Shown: piece after piece, positions 53,471-62,224 of the stretch
Layout of the letters: the number at the start of each line of letters is the position of its first letter
Position numbering within the stretch: the first letter of the stretch is position 1
Origin: Clostridiales bacterium UBA5888
GTDB lineage: Bacteria; Bacillota; Clostridia; Oscillospirales; Oscillospiraceae
NCBI GenBank assembly: GCA_002431965.1
Contig: DJEW01000011.1
Coordinates: 71,784-135,783 of the forward strand
Direction: 5' to 3'
Length of the DNA: 64,000 nucleotides
Notes under the pieces: generated by a model
What the model was told of the DNA's origin: nothing
Database searches by the model: none
The model's input: only the letters and a program-made list of their open reading frames with translations
Position numbers and translations under genes: made by a program

Positions 53471-54730
53471 ATGAGAAAAAGCACGTATTATATTGAGCTG
53501 GACATAGAGCGCCGCGGGGCGCAGGGCTGCATGTCCGTCCGGCAGGGCGAGAGCGGGCGGCGGCTTGTTGCGGCGCTGATGAGCGGGGGAAGACCGTATG
53601 ACCCGGGAGAGGACTGCTATGCCGTGCTCGCCGGGACGAAGAGCGACGGCACGACGCTCTTCAACGGCTGCGCCATCTCGCACGGGCGCGTGACATATGA
53701 GCTGACCGCGCAGACGACTGCGGCGCTCGGGCGCGTTGAGTGCGAGGTGAGAGTATACTCCGCCGCAGGAGAGCTCATCATATCGCCGGCGTTCACGCTC
53801 ATGGTTTTTCAGCCAAAGGTCGAAGAGAGCGGCATAACCTCCGCTGCGGAGGTCACGGCGCTCACGGAGCTCATCGCGGATGCGCGCGAGGCGATAGAGA
53901 CGAGCCGCAGCGGCGGAGTTGAAGCGGCAGAGGCACATGTGGACGCGCTCAGCGGCACGCCGGCGGTGAGCGTTCAGCTTGGCGAAAAGAGCGGGAAAAA
54001 GACGCTGAGCTTTCTCTTCTCCGGACTCAGAGGAGAAAAGGGAGAGCAGGGGGCGCGCGGGGAAAAGGGCGATGCCGGGCAGCCCGGCACGCCCGGCGAG
54101 AAAGGCAACCCGGGGGATAGAGGCGAGAAAGGCGATCCCGGCGCGCCGGGCGAAAAAGGCGAGCGCGGCGATAGGGGTGAAAAGGGCGAGCGCGGGGAAA
54201 AGGGCGATGCGTTCACCGTACTTGGCTTTTTTGACAGCCTTGAGGCGCTCACAGCTGCGGTGAGCGCGCCCGCCGCGGGCGAGGCATACGGCGTGGGCGC
54301 GGCAAAGCCCTATGACATATATATTTACGACGCGGCGCGGGCGGAGTGGGTGAACAACGGCCCGCTTCAGGGCGCGAAGGGAGACAAGGGCGAAAAAGGC
54401 GACGCATTCACGTTCGCGGATTTCACGACCGAGCAGCTCGCGTCTCTGCGCGGCGCGGACGGCGCGCCGGGCGAAAAGGGCGAGAAGGGCGATCCCGGGC
54501 AGCCCGGAGCGGACGGCGCACCCGGCGAGAAAGGCGAGCGCGGCGAAAAGGGTGAAAAGGGCGATCCCGGCGCTGCGGGCGCGGACGGCGCGCCGGGGGA
54601 AAAGGGCGAACGCGGCGAGAACGGCTATACCCCGGTGCGCGGCGTGGATTACTGCACCGCTGCCGACAAAGCGGAGCTTGTCTCCGCCGTGCTCGCCGCC
54701 CTGCCGGATGGAGATGTGCAGAGCTATTAG
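53471..54730 (+). CDS. BppU-like baseplate/receptor-binding protein with collagen-like repeats
   Basis: The 419-residue protein has an N-terminal BppU-like domain of about 115 residues ([12 protein letters not shown] to FTLMVFQPK). It then has three collagen-like Gly-X-Y blocks at about 185-246, 301-311 and 328-384, dominated by GEKGDP and GAPGEKGE triplets, with globular spacers between them. The blocks should form triple-helical stalks that hold a receptor-binding tip. The last 30 residues are a compact cap. Confidence 0.85.
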   Translation: MRKSTYYIELDIERRGAQGCMSVRQGESGRRLVAALMSGGRPYDPGEDCYAVLAGTKSDGTTLFNGCAISHGRVTYELTAQTTAALGRVECEVRVYSAAGELIISPAFTLMVFQPKVEESGITSAAEVTALTELIADAREAIETSRSGGVEAAEAHVDALSGTPAVSVQLGEKSGKKTLSFLFSGLRGEKGEQGARGEKGDAGQPGTPGEKGNPGDRGEKGDPGAPGEKGERGDRGEKGERGEKGDAFTVLGFFDSLEALTAAVSAPAAGEAYGVGAAKPYDIYIYDAARAEWVNNGPLQGAKGDKGEKGDAFTFADFTTEQLASLRGADGAPGEKGEKGDPGQPGADGAPGEKGERGEKGEKGDPGAAGADGAPGEKGERGENGYTPVRGVDYCTAADKAELVSAVLAALPDGDVQSY

Positions 54731-54768
54731 CATGACGGGTCGTGCCAACAGCCATAAGGAGGATTTTT

Positions 54769-55662
54769 ATGAGCATAATCACAACGGACAGCGCACGTTA
54801 CAGCGCCATTGCCGCCGCGATCCGCGCGAAAAACGGAGAGACGGAGCAGTACACCCCTGCCGAGATGGCGGCGAAGATAGCCGCCATCACCACGGGCGCG
54901 GAGCTGGATTACGCCGTCGTCTGCGCGGATGAGCGTCCCGCAGCGGCCGTGAAGAACACCCTGTGGGTGGAGGAGGGTAACACCACGAGCAACGTGTACT
55001 TCTCATGGAATGCACCGCAGACGCCCGCGGCAAATACACTCTGGGTGGAGCAGGGAATGCCGTCCATGACGCCGTTTGACCCGATAAAAAACGGAGGCAT
55101 CACCGTGTATCCCCGCCGCGTCAAGCAGTACAAGGCGTCTGCAAATAAATGGACGCTGCGCCGCGCGCAGCTTTACGACGGCGCGGCGTGGACGGATCTG
55201 AGCACGCCCGCGTACAGCTATGGCGACGAATGCAGCGACCTGTCCGGCGGGTGGAAGGTGGAAGCGGCGTCGTGGGAAGGCGCGGGTTCGGGCATCATAG
55301 CAAGTATAACAAAAAATGCCGACCATATTTTTATCACCGGGCAGAGCTACAGTGTGAAAAACGGCAGCGGATACCGCATGAGAAACATCACACCGATCGA
55401 CCTGACGGATGTGGAGAGAATTGGCATATGCGTGAGCGAGCTGACCGGGCAGGGCATATTCGGCGTGCTGCCGCAGGGGGAAACGTACATGGATCTGAGC
55501 ATATCTCAGACCGTGACCGGCGCGGACGGCACGACACCTGCGGAGACGAGCATGGATGTGAGCGGAATGACAGGACTGCACTATATCTGCCTGCTCATGC
55601 GGTGTACAGAGGCAAAGGTGATGACGCTGAAGGCGAAGGTGCACAGATGCTGGATATACTGA
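54769..55662 (+). CDS. Phage tail fibre-like protein
   Basis: The 297-residue protein starts behind AAGGAGGA with a short helical motif, AIAAAIRAKNGETEQYTPAEMAAKI, seen at the start of many Firmicute tail appendages. The rest is beta-rich, with repeated NTLWVEEGNTT and NTLWVEQGMPS segments, so the fibre may contain tandem blades. It sits between the receptor-binding protein and the endolysin. Confidence 0.65.
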   Translation: MSIITTDSARYSAIAAAIRAKNGETEQYTPAEMAAKIAAITTGAELDYAVVCADERPAAAVKNTLWVEEGNTTSNVYFSWNAPQTPAANTLWVEQGMPSMTPFDPIKNGGITVYPRRVKQYKASANKWTLRRAQLYDGAAWTDLSTPAYSYGDECSDLSGGWKVEAASWEGAGSGIIASITKNADHIFITGQSYSVKNGSGYRMRNITPIDLTDVERIGICVSELTGQGIFGVLPQGETYMDLSISQTVTGADGTTPAETSMDVSGMTGLHYICLLMRCTEAKVMTLKAKVHRCWIY

Positions 55663-56345
55663 AGCAGCGGACGATAGACGCCGCCGTGGAGACGGCGCGC
55701 GCCATCGCTGCTGACAGCGCGCACGGATATGACCAGCAAAACCGCTGGGGACCGGATTTTGATTGCAGCAGTCTTGTCATTCATGCGTGGCGCGAGGCGG
55801 GTGTGCCTTTGCAGTGCACGTATACCGGCGATATGCGCGGGGACATGCTGCGCCGCGGCTTTGCCGATGTTACAGAGAGCATCGGGTGCGAGAGCGGGGC
55901 GGGGCTTGAACGCGGGGATGTGCTTTTGAACTGCGCGCGGCACACGGCGCTCTATATCGGCGGCGGACGCCTTGTCCACGCGAGCGCCGACGAGCGCGGC
56001 GCGGCGCGCGGCGGCGTGACGGGCGATCAGACGGGGTGCGAGATCTGCGAAAGGGCGTATTTCAACTATCCGTGGGACTTTGTGCTGCGCTATATGGGAG
56101 GCGGTAACGCCGCGCCGGGCGTGCGAAAGCTCCGCTACGACGGGGGAAGCGCATATATGAGCGGCGAGGATGTATACGCCGCGCAGCATCTCCTGCGCGC
56201 CGCGGGCTATATGCCGGCGCCCGACGGCGAGTACGGCGGCGAGACGCGCGCGGCGGTGGAGGCATTCCAGAAATGCCGCGGCCTTGCGCCGGACGGAATA
56301 TGCGGCGCGGCGACATGGGCGGCGCTTACGGAGGTCAGGGCATGA
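55647..56345 (+). CDS. Endolysin: NlpC/P60-like peptidase with peptidoglycan-binding domain
   Basis: The 232-residue protein has the cysteine peptidase motif FDCSSLVIHAW (Cys40), the histidine motif CARHTALYIGGGRLVHAS, and a C-terminal PG-binding domain (MSGEDVYAAQHLLRAAGY then YGGETRAAVEAFQKCRGL). It should cut stem peptides at lysis. It begins within the last codons of the fibre gene (16-base overlap) after AAGGTG and ends in ATGA with the next gene, so lysis genes are coupled. Confidence 0.88.
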   Translation: MLDILKQRTIDAAVETARAIAADSAHGYDQQNRWGPDFDCSSLVIHAWREAGVPLQCTYTGDMRGDMLRRGFADVTESIGCESGAGLERGDVLLNCARHTALYIGGGRLVHASADERGAARGGVTGDQTGCEICERAYFNYPWDFVLRYMGGGNAAPGVRKLRYDGGSAYMSGEDVYAAQHLLRAAGYMPAPDGEYGGETRAAVEAFQKCRGLAPDGICGAATWAALTEVRA

Positions 56346-56599
56346 GCGAGGCGGTGATAGTGGCGCTGCTGGGCTTTGCAGGAACGCTTACGGGCGCGTA
56401 CCTGGCAAATAAAAAGACAAGCGCCGTTATAGCCTACAGGCTGGAGGCGCTTGAGAAAAAGGTGGACAGGCATAACAGCGTCGTCGAGCGCACTTACGAG
56501 CTGGAAAAGCGCGCGGCGCTCACGGCGGAGCAAATAAAGGTCGCCAACCACCGCATAGACGATCTTGAACATATTTCAGCGGAAAAGGAGAAACAATAA
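56342..56599 (+). CDS. XhlA-like membrane-anchored coiled-coil protein
   Basis: The 85-residue protein has one N-terminal hydrophobic helix (SEAVIVALLGFAGTLTGAYLA) and a coiled coil (EALEKKVDRHNSVVERTYELE, then KVANHRIDDLEH). This is the layout of XhlA-type lysis helper proteins that pair with a holin. The ATG at 56342 lies in the endolysin stop (ATGA). Confidence 0.75.
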   Translation: MSEAVIVALLGFAGTLTGAYLANKKTSAVIAYRLEALEKKVDRHNSVVERTYELEKRAALTAEQIKVANHRIDDLEHISAEKEKQ

Positions 56600-56796
56600 T
56601 GAAAATGGACTGGATAAACATACTTGAACGCGCGGCATGGACATTCGCGGAGGGATTTCTTGTGGCGCTGCCTGCCGCCTCCGCGATAGGCGCGGACGCC
56701 GCAGCGTGGAAAGCGGCGCTCATGGGCGCAGCCATGGCGGGGCTGAGCGCACTGAAAACCTTCGCCATCGAGCTTATCCGCACGATGGACGTATAA
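56599..56796 (+). CDS. Holin-like protein (phage r1t type)
   Basis: The 65-residue protein has two hydrophobic helices (TFAEGFLVALPAASAIG and AALMGAAMAGLSALKTFAI) around a short polar turn, resembling r1t-family holins. It should make the membrane holes that release the endolysin. It is the last gene of the block, 18 bases before the terminator. Confidence 0.75.
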   Translation: MKMDWINILERAAWTFAEGFLVALPAASAIGADAAAWKAALMGAAMAGLSALKTFAIELIRTMDV

Positions 56797-56813
56797 GAAC
56801 ATATCAAATAAGA

Positions 56814-56857
56814 ATATAGCAAAAAACGGGCTCGACGAGCCCGTTTTTTTGCTATAT
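56814..56857. terminator. Bidirectional terminator at the right edge of the element
   Basis: Near-perfect 20-base arms ATATAGCAAAAAACGGGCTC and its complement (56814-56834 with 56836-56857) make a strong hairpin with A and T runs. It serves the phage block and the leftward DUF975 gene. Confidence 0.92.
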
Positions 56858-56881
56858 AAGTAACTATAACTGACGCTGACC

Positions 56882-57571
56882 TTAATCGTACCAGCCCGGC
56901 GCAGCGTCTGCCGCACCGGAGGAGGATTTTTCGATCTCCACATAAAATGCGGACTGCACAAGCCCTAGGAAAAGCGGCATGAATGCTGCCGCGACGAGGA
57001 TCACCACGAAGTTCACGATGCCGAACAGCCAACCCAGATATGGGATCGCCGAGAGCAGCGAGAGAATGATGAATGCGGCGAAGACTGCCAGCACAGCCAG
57101 CACGTCCGCCAGAAACATTTTGCCCTTGAAGCCCATGGTGCGTTCGGCGGAGACCTTGCAGGCGTCTGTCGCCTTTATGCCCGGCTCGCGCATGAGAATG
57201 TATGGGGTGAGCCGGTAAGAGTACGCCTTGATGATGCCGAACACAATGCCCACAACAGGAATGAGCGACCACAGCACCACCCACAGCAGCATCCACGCCA
57301 TGCCGCCCAGCACGCGCCCGACCGTGTGCCAGTCGCTGAAGCAGTCAAAAAGCTGCACCGCTCTGACCTCCTGCCCGAGGAAGCCGTTGAGGTAGATGAG
57401 CGTCATGGAGGTTTCCAGCAGCAGCGCTATAGACACCGCAGCGCCCACAACAACGCCGAAGAGCGCATATGCCGCAGACGTGAGGAAAATGCTCAAAAGC
57501 GAGATCCCCCAGAGCCGGAAGGGCTTGTCCGCAAGCACAGTCAGAGATTTTTTATAGATCGAACCTATCAT
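56882..57571 (-). CDS. DUF975-family membrane protein
   Basis: The 229-residue protein has about six hydrophobic helices and the conserved YFLGFLGQEV-like and SYSLTPYIL-like segments of DUF975 (here YLNGFLGQEV and SYRLTPYILMREP). Function is unknown. The ATG at 57571 has AGGAGG 8 bases upstream; longer frames lack this. It has a strong promoter and a structured leader, and ends at the phage terminator, so it is a host gene flanking the element. Confidence 0.75.
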   Translation of the reverse strand: MIGSIYKKSLTVLADKPFRLWGISLLSIFLTSAAYALFGVVVGAAVSIALLLETSMTLIYLNGFLGQEVRAVQLFDCFSDWHTVGRVLGGMAWMLLWVVLWSLIPVVGIVFGIIKAYSYRLTPYILMREPGIKATDACKVSAERTMGFKGKMFLADVLAVLAVFAAFIILSLLSAIPYLGWLFGIVNFVVILVAAAFMPLFLGLVQSAFYVEIEKSSSGAADAAPGWYD

Positions 57572-57597
57572 TTTCGTTGCCTCCTGATACATTCCAT

Positions 57598-57635
57598 GTG
57601 CAGCATGCAGCGCGCTTGAAGCGCGTTTGCTGCAC
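57598..57635 (-). other. Nested hairpin in the DUF975 leader
   Basis: GTGCAGCA and TGCTGCAC (57598-57605 and 57628-57635) enclose a second stem, CGCGCTT with AAGCGCG. It lies about 25 bases before the ribosome site. No T run follows, so it is not a terminator. Confidence 0.5.
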
Positions 57636-57663
57636 GAGTTTGGATCGACTTCTGCCTTTTCCC

Positions 57664-57692
57664 ATATTAGCGCCAAACCTTGCGGAAGTCAA
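57664..57692 (-). promoter_or_regulatory. Promoter of the DUF975 gene
   Basis: On the minus strand TTGACT (57692-57687), 17 bases, TAATAT (57669-57664). With the leader hairpin and the AraC control region it accounts for the 335-base gap 57572-57906. Confidence 0.75.
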
Positions 57693-57750
57693 GTAACAGG
57701 AAGATAATAAAGTGCAGCATAAGGCAGCACCGCACAGCGCACCCGCGGCA

Positions 57751-57827
57751 TCATACCTTAGTATGAGCTTTGTTTTGAAAAAAACATACTTTCTTCCTAT
57801 TCAAAAAAATTTCAAACTCCTTAAAAT
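57751..57827 (+). promoter_or_regulatory. AraC-gene control region with triple CATACTT-like sites
   Basis: TCATACCTTAGTATGA (57751-57766) is an inverted repeat and is followed by ACATACTTT (57784-57792). A weak promoter with a -10 box TAAAAT (57822-57827) and no good -35 box lies 38 bases after the ACATAC. The same layout occurs at 63561-63638, so an activator probably binds both. Confidence 0.6.
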
Positions 57828-57906
57828 TTATGCTGTAGGATCGGTAAAATTCTGAAGACTGAGAGAATATACACGAGCATATCATCAGTCGGAAAGGGAG
57901 AGCAGA

Positions 57907-58455
57907 GTGAAATTTTTTTGCGTAAACGAAGAACACATGGATTTGAGCATATTGCAGAGCCTCATAGAGCACGGCGTATGCTCGCCGGTAGACATCAGCG
58001 CGCCAGCTTTGTTAACCGCCGGGGAGCTGAATATTCCCGGCGGTTCCGCAAAGCACCAGAGCGGGCTGTCGCGGTATATGCTGAGCTGTGCGGATGCACA
58101 CAGCGGCAGCACGGTTGCCCGCAGTGCAAAGGAATACGTAGATCGCAATTATACAGACTGCGAATGCACCCTGTCCGGAATAGCAAAGAGTCTGTATGTG
58201 TCTCCAGGTTATCTGAGCGCCGCTTTTAAGGAAACGGTGGGCGAGAGCTTTGTCGATTACATGACCGGGCTGCGCATGACGAAGGCAAGGCAGCTGATTG
58301 CCGGAACAGAGCTGATGATATATGAGGTGGCAATAATGGTGGGATATGAAAACCCGACGTATTTCAGCACGGTGTTCAAAAAAACTGCCGGTATTTCGCC
58401 CAAGTATTACCGGCAGCATATCCGACGCCCGGCAACAAGACCAGCGCAGCCTTAA
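57907..58455 (+). CDS. Small AraC-family transcriptional regulator
   Basis: The 182-residue protein ends in a full AraC double helix-turn-helix (CTLSGIAKSLYVSPGYLSAAF, then TELMIYEVAIMVGYENPTYFS, residues about 90-172). Only about 80 residues precede it, too few for a typical cupin sensor, so ligand sensing may be absent or need a partner. It starts with GTG behind AAGGGAGAG. It faces the transporter cluster and is the best candidate to control it. Confidence 0.85.
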   Translation: MKFFCVNEEHMDLSILQSLIEHGVCSPVDISAPALLTAGELNIPGGSAKHQSGLSRYMLSCADAHSGSTVARSAKEYVDRNYTDCECTLSGIAKSLYVSPGYLSAAFKETVGESFVDYMTGLRMTKARQLIAGTELMIYEVAIMVGYENPTYFSTVFKKTAGISPKYYRQHIRRPATRPAQP

Positions 58456-58477
58456 GCACTGTAATCGGTTTGCGCTA

Positions 58478-58939
58478 TCAGAATGGCAGGATGCCGGAGA
58501 TCATTATGATACCCGTAATGCATAGCACGACGCCCCAAAGCCTTTTGGCTGTGAGCTTTTCGTGATAAAATATCGCTCCGATGATGACAAGTGCAATGGC
58601 AAGGAATACATATAAAAGAACGCTTCCTACGCTCAGATTCCAGCCTACACGGAACATTGTAAGCGCCGAAACATCCATCAGCACAAGGCATATGCCCAGC
58701 GCCGGGGCAGTCCAGTTCAGTTTTTTCAGCTCCATGCGCAGCGTTTGCCCGCGGAGAGTGAGAAAAGACATGATCGCAGAGACGGCGAGACATACCGCAT
58801 AACAAAGACACACAGACACAAAAGGATCAACATCCTCCGGCGTGACTTTCTGTATTATCATATATGGGACGCGGGTTGCGACCATGAGCACTGCCGGCGC
58901 AATATAGCTCAGCTTTGATATCTTATTTGTTTCCTCCAT
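58478..58939 (-). CDS. Half-size DMT/EamA-type transporter subunit (matches C-terminal half of the fused one)
   Basis: The 153-residue protein has five hydrophobic helices of the drug/metabolite transporter fold. It is close to the second half of the 305-residue gene at 59582: KVTPEDVDPFVSV against KVTPTDVDTFASV and FRVGWNLSVG against FRVGWELSVG. It should work as a heterodimer with the next protein. The ribosome site (GGAGGA) is 15 bases from the ATG, longer than usual. Confidence 0.75.
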   Translation of the reverse strand: MEETNKISKLSYIAPAVLMVATRVPYMIIQKVTPEDVDPFVSVCLCYAVCLAVSAIMSFLTLRGQTLRMELKKLNWTAPALGICLVLMDVSALTMFRVGWNLSVGSVLLYVFLAIALVIIGAIFYHEKLTAKRLWGVVLCITGIIMISGILPF

Positions 58940-59060
58940 GTCAATTCAGAAATTCCTCCTGATTCAAGTTTAAAATACTCTGTTAGTCTTTGCTCCCGAT
59001 TGCAAGAAGCGCCCGGCATTGACAACAATCAGAAACGAAGCATTGCTCCTTCCGATCTTG

Positions 59061-59513
59061 TCATGTGTGCGAGCTCTTTTCTGGCGCGTTTATTACGTAC
59101 AGACCGACAGCACATGTTATCACACCGAAAAGTTTCGCAAGCGTGAGGCTCTCTTTGAATACAAGTACGCCGATAATTACGACGATAACGGAGCAGGCAA
59201 TGTTCGCAATAAGAGAGCCGACGCTTATGTCCCAACCCGCGCGAAAAAGCAGTATCAGCGACAGATCGGTGAAAACTATGCATCCACCAAGGCAGTACGA
59301 TGCCCAGTTTGCTTTCGATGCGGCGGCGAATATATTGCCGCCGTGGGAAGTGATGAAAAAGAGAATCACGCACGAAATCAAGGCGACGCAGTATGTAACG
59401 GTCAGAGAGAAAAACGGATTTATTTTCTCAGGTGTTGATTTTCCAACAACGTTATAAAGAACGTTCCCCAGTATTCCAAGAAGGAGCGGGGATATGTACG
59501 CAAGAAAGCTCAT
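59061..59513 (-). CDS. Half-size DMT/EamA-type transporter subunit (matches N-terminal half of the fused one)
   Basis: The 150-residue protein is close to the first half of the 305-residue gene: GKSTPEKINPF against GKSTPEKINSF and LILLFRAGWDISVG against LILLYRAGWDVSIG. A GGAGG site stands 4 bases before the ATG. Its gene lies 121 bases before the C-half-like gene in the same direction, so the pair could be an SMR/DMT-like heterodimer. Substrate is unknown. Confidence 0.75.
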   Translation of the reverse strand: MSFLAYISPLLLGILGNVLYNVVGKSTPEKINPFFSLTVTYCVALISCVILFFITSHGGNIFAAASKANWASYCLGGCIVFTDLSLILLFRAGWDISVGSLIANIACSVIVVIIGVLVFKESLTLAKLFGVITCAVGLYVINAPEKSSHT

Positions 59514-59581
59514 AAAACCTCCGAATTTTGCAGATGCCCCCGAAAGAATATCGGAGGCACCTTTTCGCTACACAATAATTA

Positions 59582-60499
59582 TCACATGAGACCTACGAGC
59601 ACAACACCGACGAGAGAAACTACAATACCGATTATGCGCTTTGTGGTAAGCTTTTCCTTGTACACAACACGTCCGAGAATGACGAGCACAACCGCAAGAA
59701 GAACGTATGCGAGCAGCAGACCGACGCTCAGCTCCCAGCCAACGCGGAACAGCAGTATTGTGGAGACCTCAAGGCAGACAAGGCACGCGCCGAGAACAGG
59801 GGCCGTCCAGTTGGCTTTTTTGATCTCCTTGAAATAGTTCTTGTTGGAGCTGGTGATAAAGAACATGACGAGCGCGTATACGATGCATACGAGGTAGGTC
59901 AGAGAAACGGAGGCGAAGGTGTCAACATCAGTCGGAGTGACCTTTGCAGTGACGCTGTAGAGCGTATTTGCCACTATCATGAGAATAACGGGGATCCACT
60001 TGGTGAGAGAAAGCTTCTTCTTCGGCTCAGCAGCGCCGTCAGCAGCGGCCTTGACCGCTTTCTTCTCGGGAGCGTTGACGATATAGAGACCGGCAATGCA
60101 CACAACGATGCCGACGGCCTTCATGAGGGTCATGGCTTCGTCAAAGCAGGTGACACCGATGATAACAGAGACGAGGGAAACGCCGATGTTCGCAATCAGA
60201 GTACCGATGCTGACATCCCATCCGGCACGATAGAGAAGAATGAGCGACAGGTCAATAAACACGATGGTGATGCCGAGAAAGTAGGAAGCCCAGTTCGCAG
60301 AGGCGAAAGCAGAGAATATATCTCCGCCGGGATTGGTGACAAAGAACAGAATCACGCAAAGCACAAGACCCGTGAGATAGCTCAGGGACAGGGTCGCGAA
60401 TGAATTGATTTTTTCGGGGGTGGATTTGCCCGCTATGTTGTAGACGGTGTTGCCGAAAACGTTCAGCAGCAAAGGTGCAATAAATATCAGGATCTCCAT
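59582..60499 (-). CDS. Full-length DMT/EamA-type transporter
   Basis: The 305-residue, ten-helix protein consists of two similar halves joined by a lysine/alanine-rich linker near residues 148-168. Such proteins export or import small metabolites. It starts 47 bases after the amidohydrolase stop and belongs to the same leftward operon. Each half has a dedicated single-domain relative just downstream, so this operon holds both fused and split forms. Confidence 0.82.
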   Translation of the reverse strand: MEILIFIAPLLLNVFGNTVYNIAGKSTPEKINSFATLSLSYLTGLVLCVILFFVTNPGGDIFSAFASANWASYFLGITIVFIDLSLILLYRAGWDVSIGTLIANIGVSLVSVIIGVTCFDEAMTLMKAVGIVVCIAGLYIVNAPEKKAVKAAADGAAEPKKKLSLTKWIPVILMIVANTLYSVTAKVTPTDVDTFASVSLTYLVCIVYALVMFFITSSNKNYFKEIKKANWTAPVLGACLVCLEVSTILLFRVGWELSVGLLLAYVLLAVVLVILGRVVYKEKLTTKRIIGIVVSLVGVVLVGLM

Positions 60500-60546
60500 A
60501 GATTTTTTTCCTTTCTAACTCTCTTTTTGTATATGGTCTTGATATA

Positions 60547-62184
60547 TCAGCCTTCGTAGACTATACGTCCGTCGCAGACGGTGAGCGCTATGCCGCTGTT
60601 AAGAATGTCATCGGCGGGGATGTCGAAGAGGTTGCAATTCCAGACAACGACGTCCGCAAGTTTGCCGCACTCCAGGCTGCCGAGCACATCTTCCTTGCCG
60701 ATCTTATATGCGCCGCCGTAGGTGTAGGCATAGAGCGCATCCCACAGAGTGAGCTTCTGCTCGGGATTCCAGCCGTTTTCGGGCTGACCGTCCGGATACT
60801 TGCGGGTTACGGCTCTGTGCAGGCTCAGGCGGGTGTCGTAAGTGACGACGGGGAAATCGGTGCCGAAGGCGAGATGTATGCCGTTGTTGAGCATGCTCTT
60901 GAACGCCCAGAGGTTCTTTGTGCGGATGGGTCCGACAACGCCGGCGTACTCCTCGTCTGCAAACCTCGGATAGAGTGCAAGATGCTGAGGCTGCACAGAG
61001 CAGATGATCCCGGCCTTACCCATGCGCGCCCAATCAGCGGGATCAGACATATCAAGATGCTCGATGGACATGCGGGAAGCGGTTTCGCCGTCCGCGGCAA
61101 GAGCTGCCTCATACATGTCGATTGCGCGGCGCACAGCGCCGTCGCCGACGGCGTGGAAGTGCAGGTTTATGCCATGCTTGTGGTATTCCATAACGCGCCT
61201 TGCATCATATTCAAGGTCAGATGCCCAGAACTCGTGGTCGATTTCCGGCTTGTCCGAATAGGAGTCTATGAGATAACCGGTGTGAGCCACGACGATGCCG
61301 TCAATGAACTCCTTTATCCCGGCGTAATAGATCATGCTGTCAGGCTCGCTGTACTTCTCCTTGTTTTCAAGCGCAGTCTCGAGCGTGCCCGTCATGGTGG
61401 TGGCATAATTGTAGCGGAATTTGAGAGTGCCGTCGGAGATCATGTCGTTGATAACCGACAGATCGCCCATGTCGTAGCAATTGAGGGGGCGCATATCGAC
61501 GACGGAGGTGATGCCATACTTGCAGAAATCTTCATTCCTGAGCTCGACAAGACGGCGAGTTTTGGCATAGGGAATGTTGAAAGCAAGCTTTACAAAATCG
61601 TTCTGGACATCCTCAACAAGATATCCGGTTATGTGCCCGTTCTCGTCACGTCCGTAGCGACCGAAGCGAGTATCGGGAGCGTCGGCGGGGATGCCGACGA
61701 TCTCTATCGCCTTGGAGTTGACCCAGCCCGCATGCAGGTCGCTGTCATATATATATACGGGGCGGTCAGGGAAGTACTTGTCGAGCGTTTCCTTGGTCGG
61801 AGGCGTAGGATCGTCCCAGCCGCATATCATAAATCCGCAGGCGCTGACCCATTCATCATCGGCATAGTCGTCCTCATTTTCCTTATAGAACTCATATAGT
61901 GTCTTTGCGCACTCTTCTGCGCTGGACAGACCGGCAAGATTGGGACCTGCGCTCAGGTAGCAGCCGCCGAACATGTGCACATGGGAGTCGCATATGCCCG
62001 GAGTTATGAGCTGCTTGCCAAAATCGCGGACTACGGTGTGTTCATCAGCAAGGGCAAGCGCCTCTTCCTTTAATCCGATAAATTTGATCCTGTTGCCGAC
62101 GATGGCGACACCTCCGGAAACCATACCAAGACCGGACGCGGTGAATATGTTTTCGCTCAGCAAAATAATGTCTGCTCTTTTCAT
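60547..62184 (-). CDS. Amidohydrolase family protein (YtcJ/NfdA-like)
   Basis: The 545-residue metal-dependent hydrolase has the N-terminal metal motif CDSHVHMFGG, LHFHAVGDGAVR in the centre, SIEHLDMSDP and a C-terminal LAFGTDFPVV that carries the last metal-binding Asp. It resembles the YtcJ group, which includes N-substituted formamide deformylase. Its substrate is unknown. The ATG at 62184 follows GGAGGT. It is first in the operon with three DMT-type transporters, so the product or substrate may be a transported amide or cyclic imide. Confidence 0.88.
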   Translation of the reverse strand: MKRADIILLSENIFTASGLGMVSGGVAIVGNRIKFIGLKEEALALADEHTVVRDFGKQLITPGICDSHVHMFGGCYLSAGPNLAGLSSAEECAKTLYEFYKENEDDYADDEWVSACGFMICGWDDPTPPTKETLDKYFPDRPVYIYDSDLHAGWVNSKAIEIVGIPADAPDTRFGRYGRDENGHITGYLVEDVQNDFVKLAFNIPYAKTRRLVELRNEDFCKYGITSVVDMRPLNCYDMGDLSVINDMISDGTLKFRYNYATTMTGTLETALENKEKYSEPDSMIYYAGIKEFIDGIVVAHTGYLIDSYSDKPEIDHEFWASDLEYDARRVMEYHKHGINLHFHAVGDGAVRRAIDMYEAALAADGETASRMSIEHLDMSDPADWARMGKAGIICSVQPQHLALYPRFADEEYAGVVGPIRTKNLWAFKSMLNNGIHLAFGTDFPVVTYDTRLSLHRAVTRKYPDGQPENGWNPEQKLTLWDALYAYTYGGAYKIGKEDVLGSLECGKLADVVVWNCNLFDIPADDILNSGIALTVCDGRIVYEG

Positions 62185-62224
62185 AAAACCTCCATGTTTT
62201 TTGTTATCAACAAAATATGTCGGC

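Larger units (their letters stand above)
38596..56857. mobile_element. Compact phage-derived element, podovirus-like, without integrase
   Basis: The block holds a divergent immunity operon, terminase, portal, scaffold-like, N4-gp56-type capsid, short-tail and adhesion proteins, endolysin and holin-like genes in tight rightward order, ending at a strong bidirectional terminator. I see no integrase, excisionase, primase, polymerase, tape measure or tail sheath, and no convincing att repeats. Boundaries are therefore drawn from gene content: sbcC on the left and a DUF975 host gene on the right. It is either a remnant prophage or a domesticated particle-forming unit. Confidence 0.75.

Noticed and set aside
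38552..56857. Shared 9-base word TTTTGCTAT at both ends of the phage element as att sites
   Set aside because: Nine bases are too short to be meaningful at this scale, and the right copy belongs to a terminator arm.
59536..59558. Hairpin GCCCCCGA/TCGGAGGC between two transporter genes
   Set aside because: It has one mismatch and no T run on the operon strand, so it is not called as a terminator.
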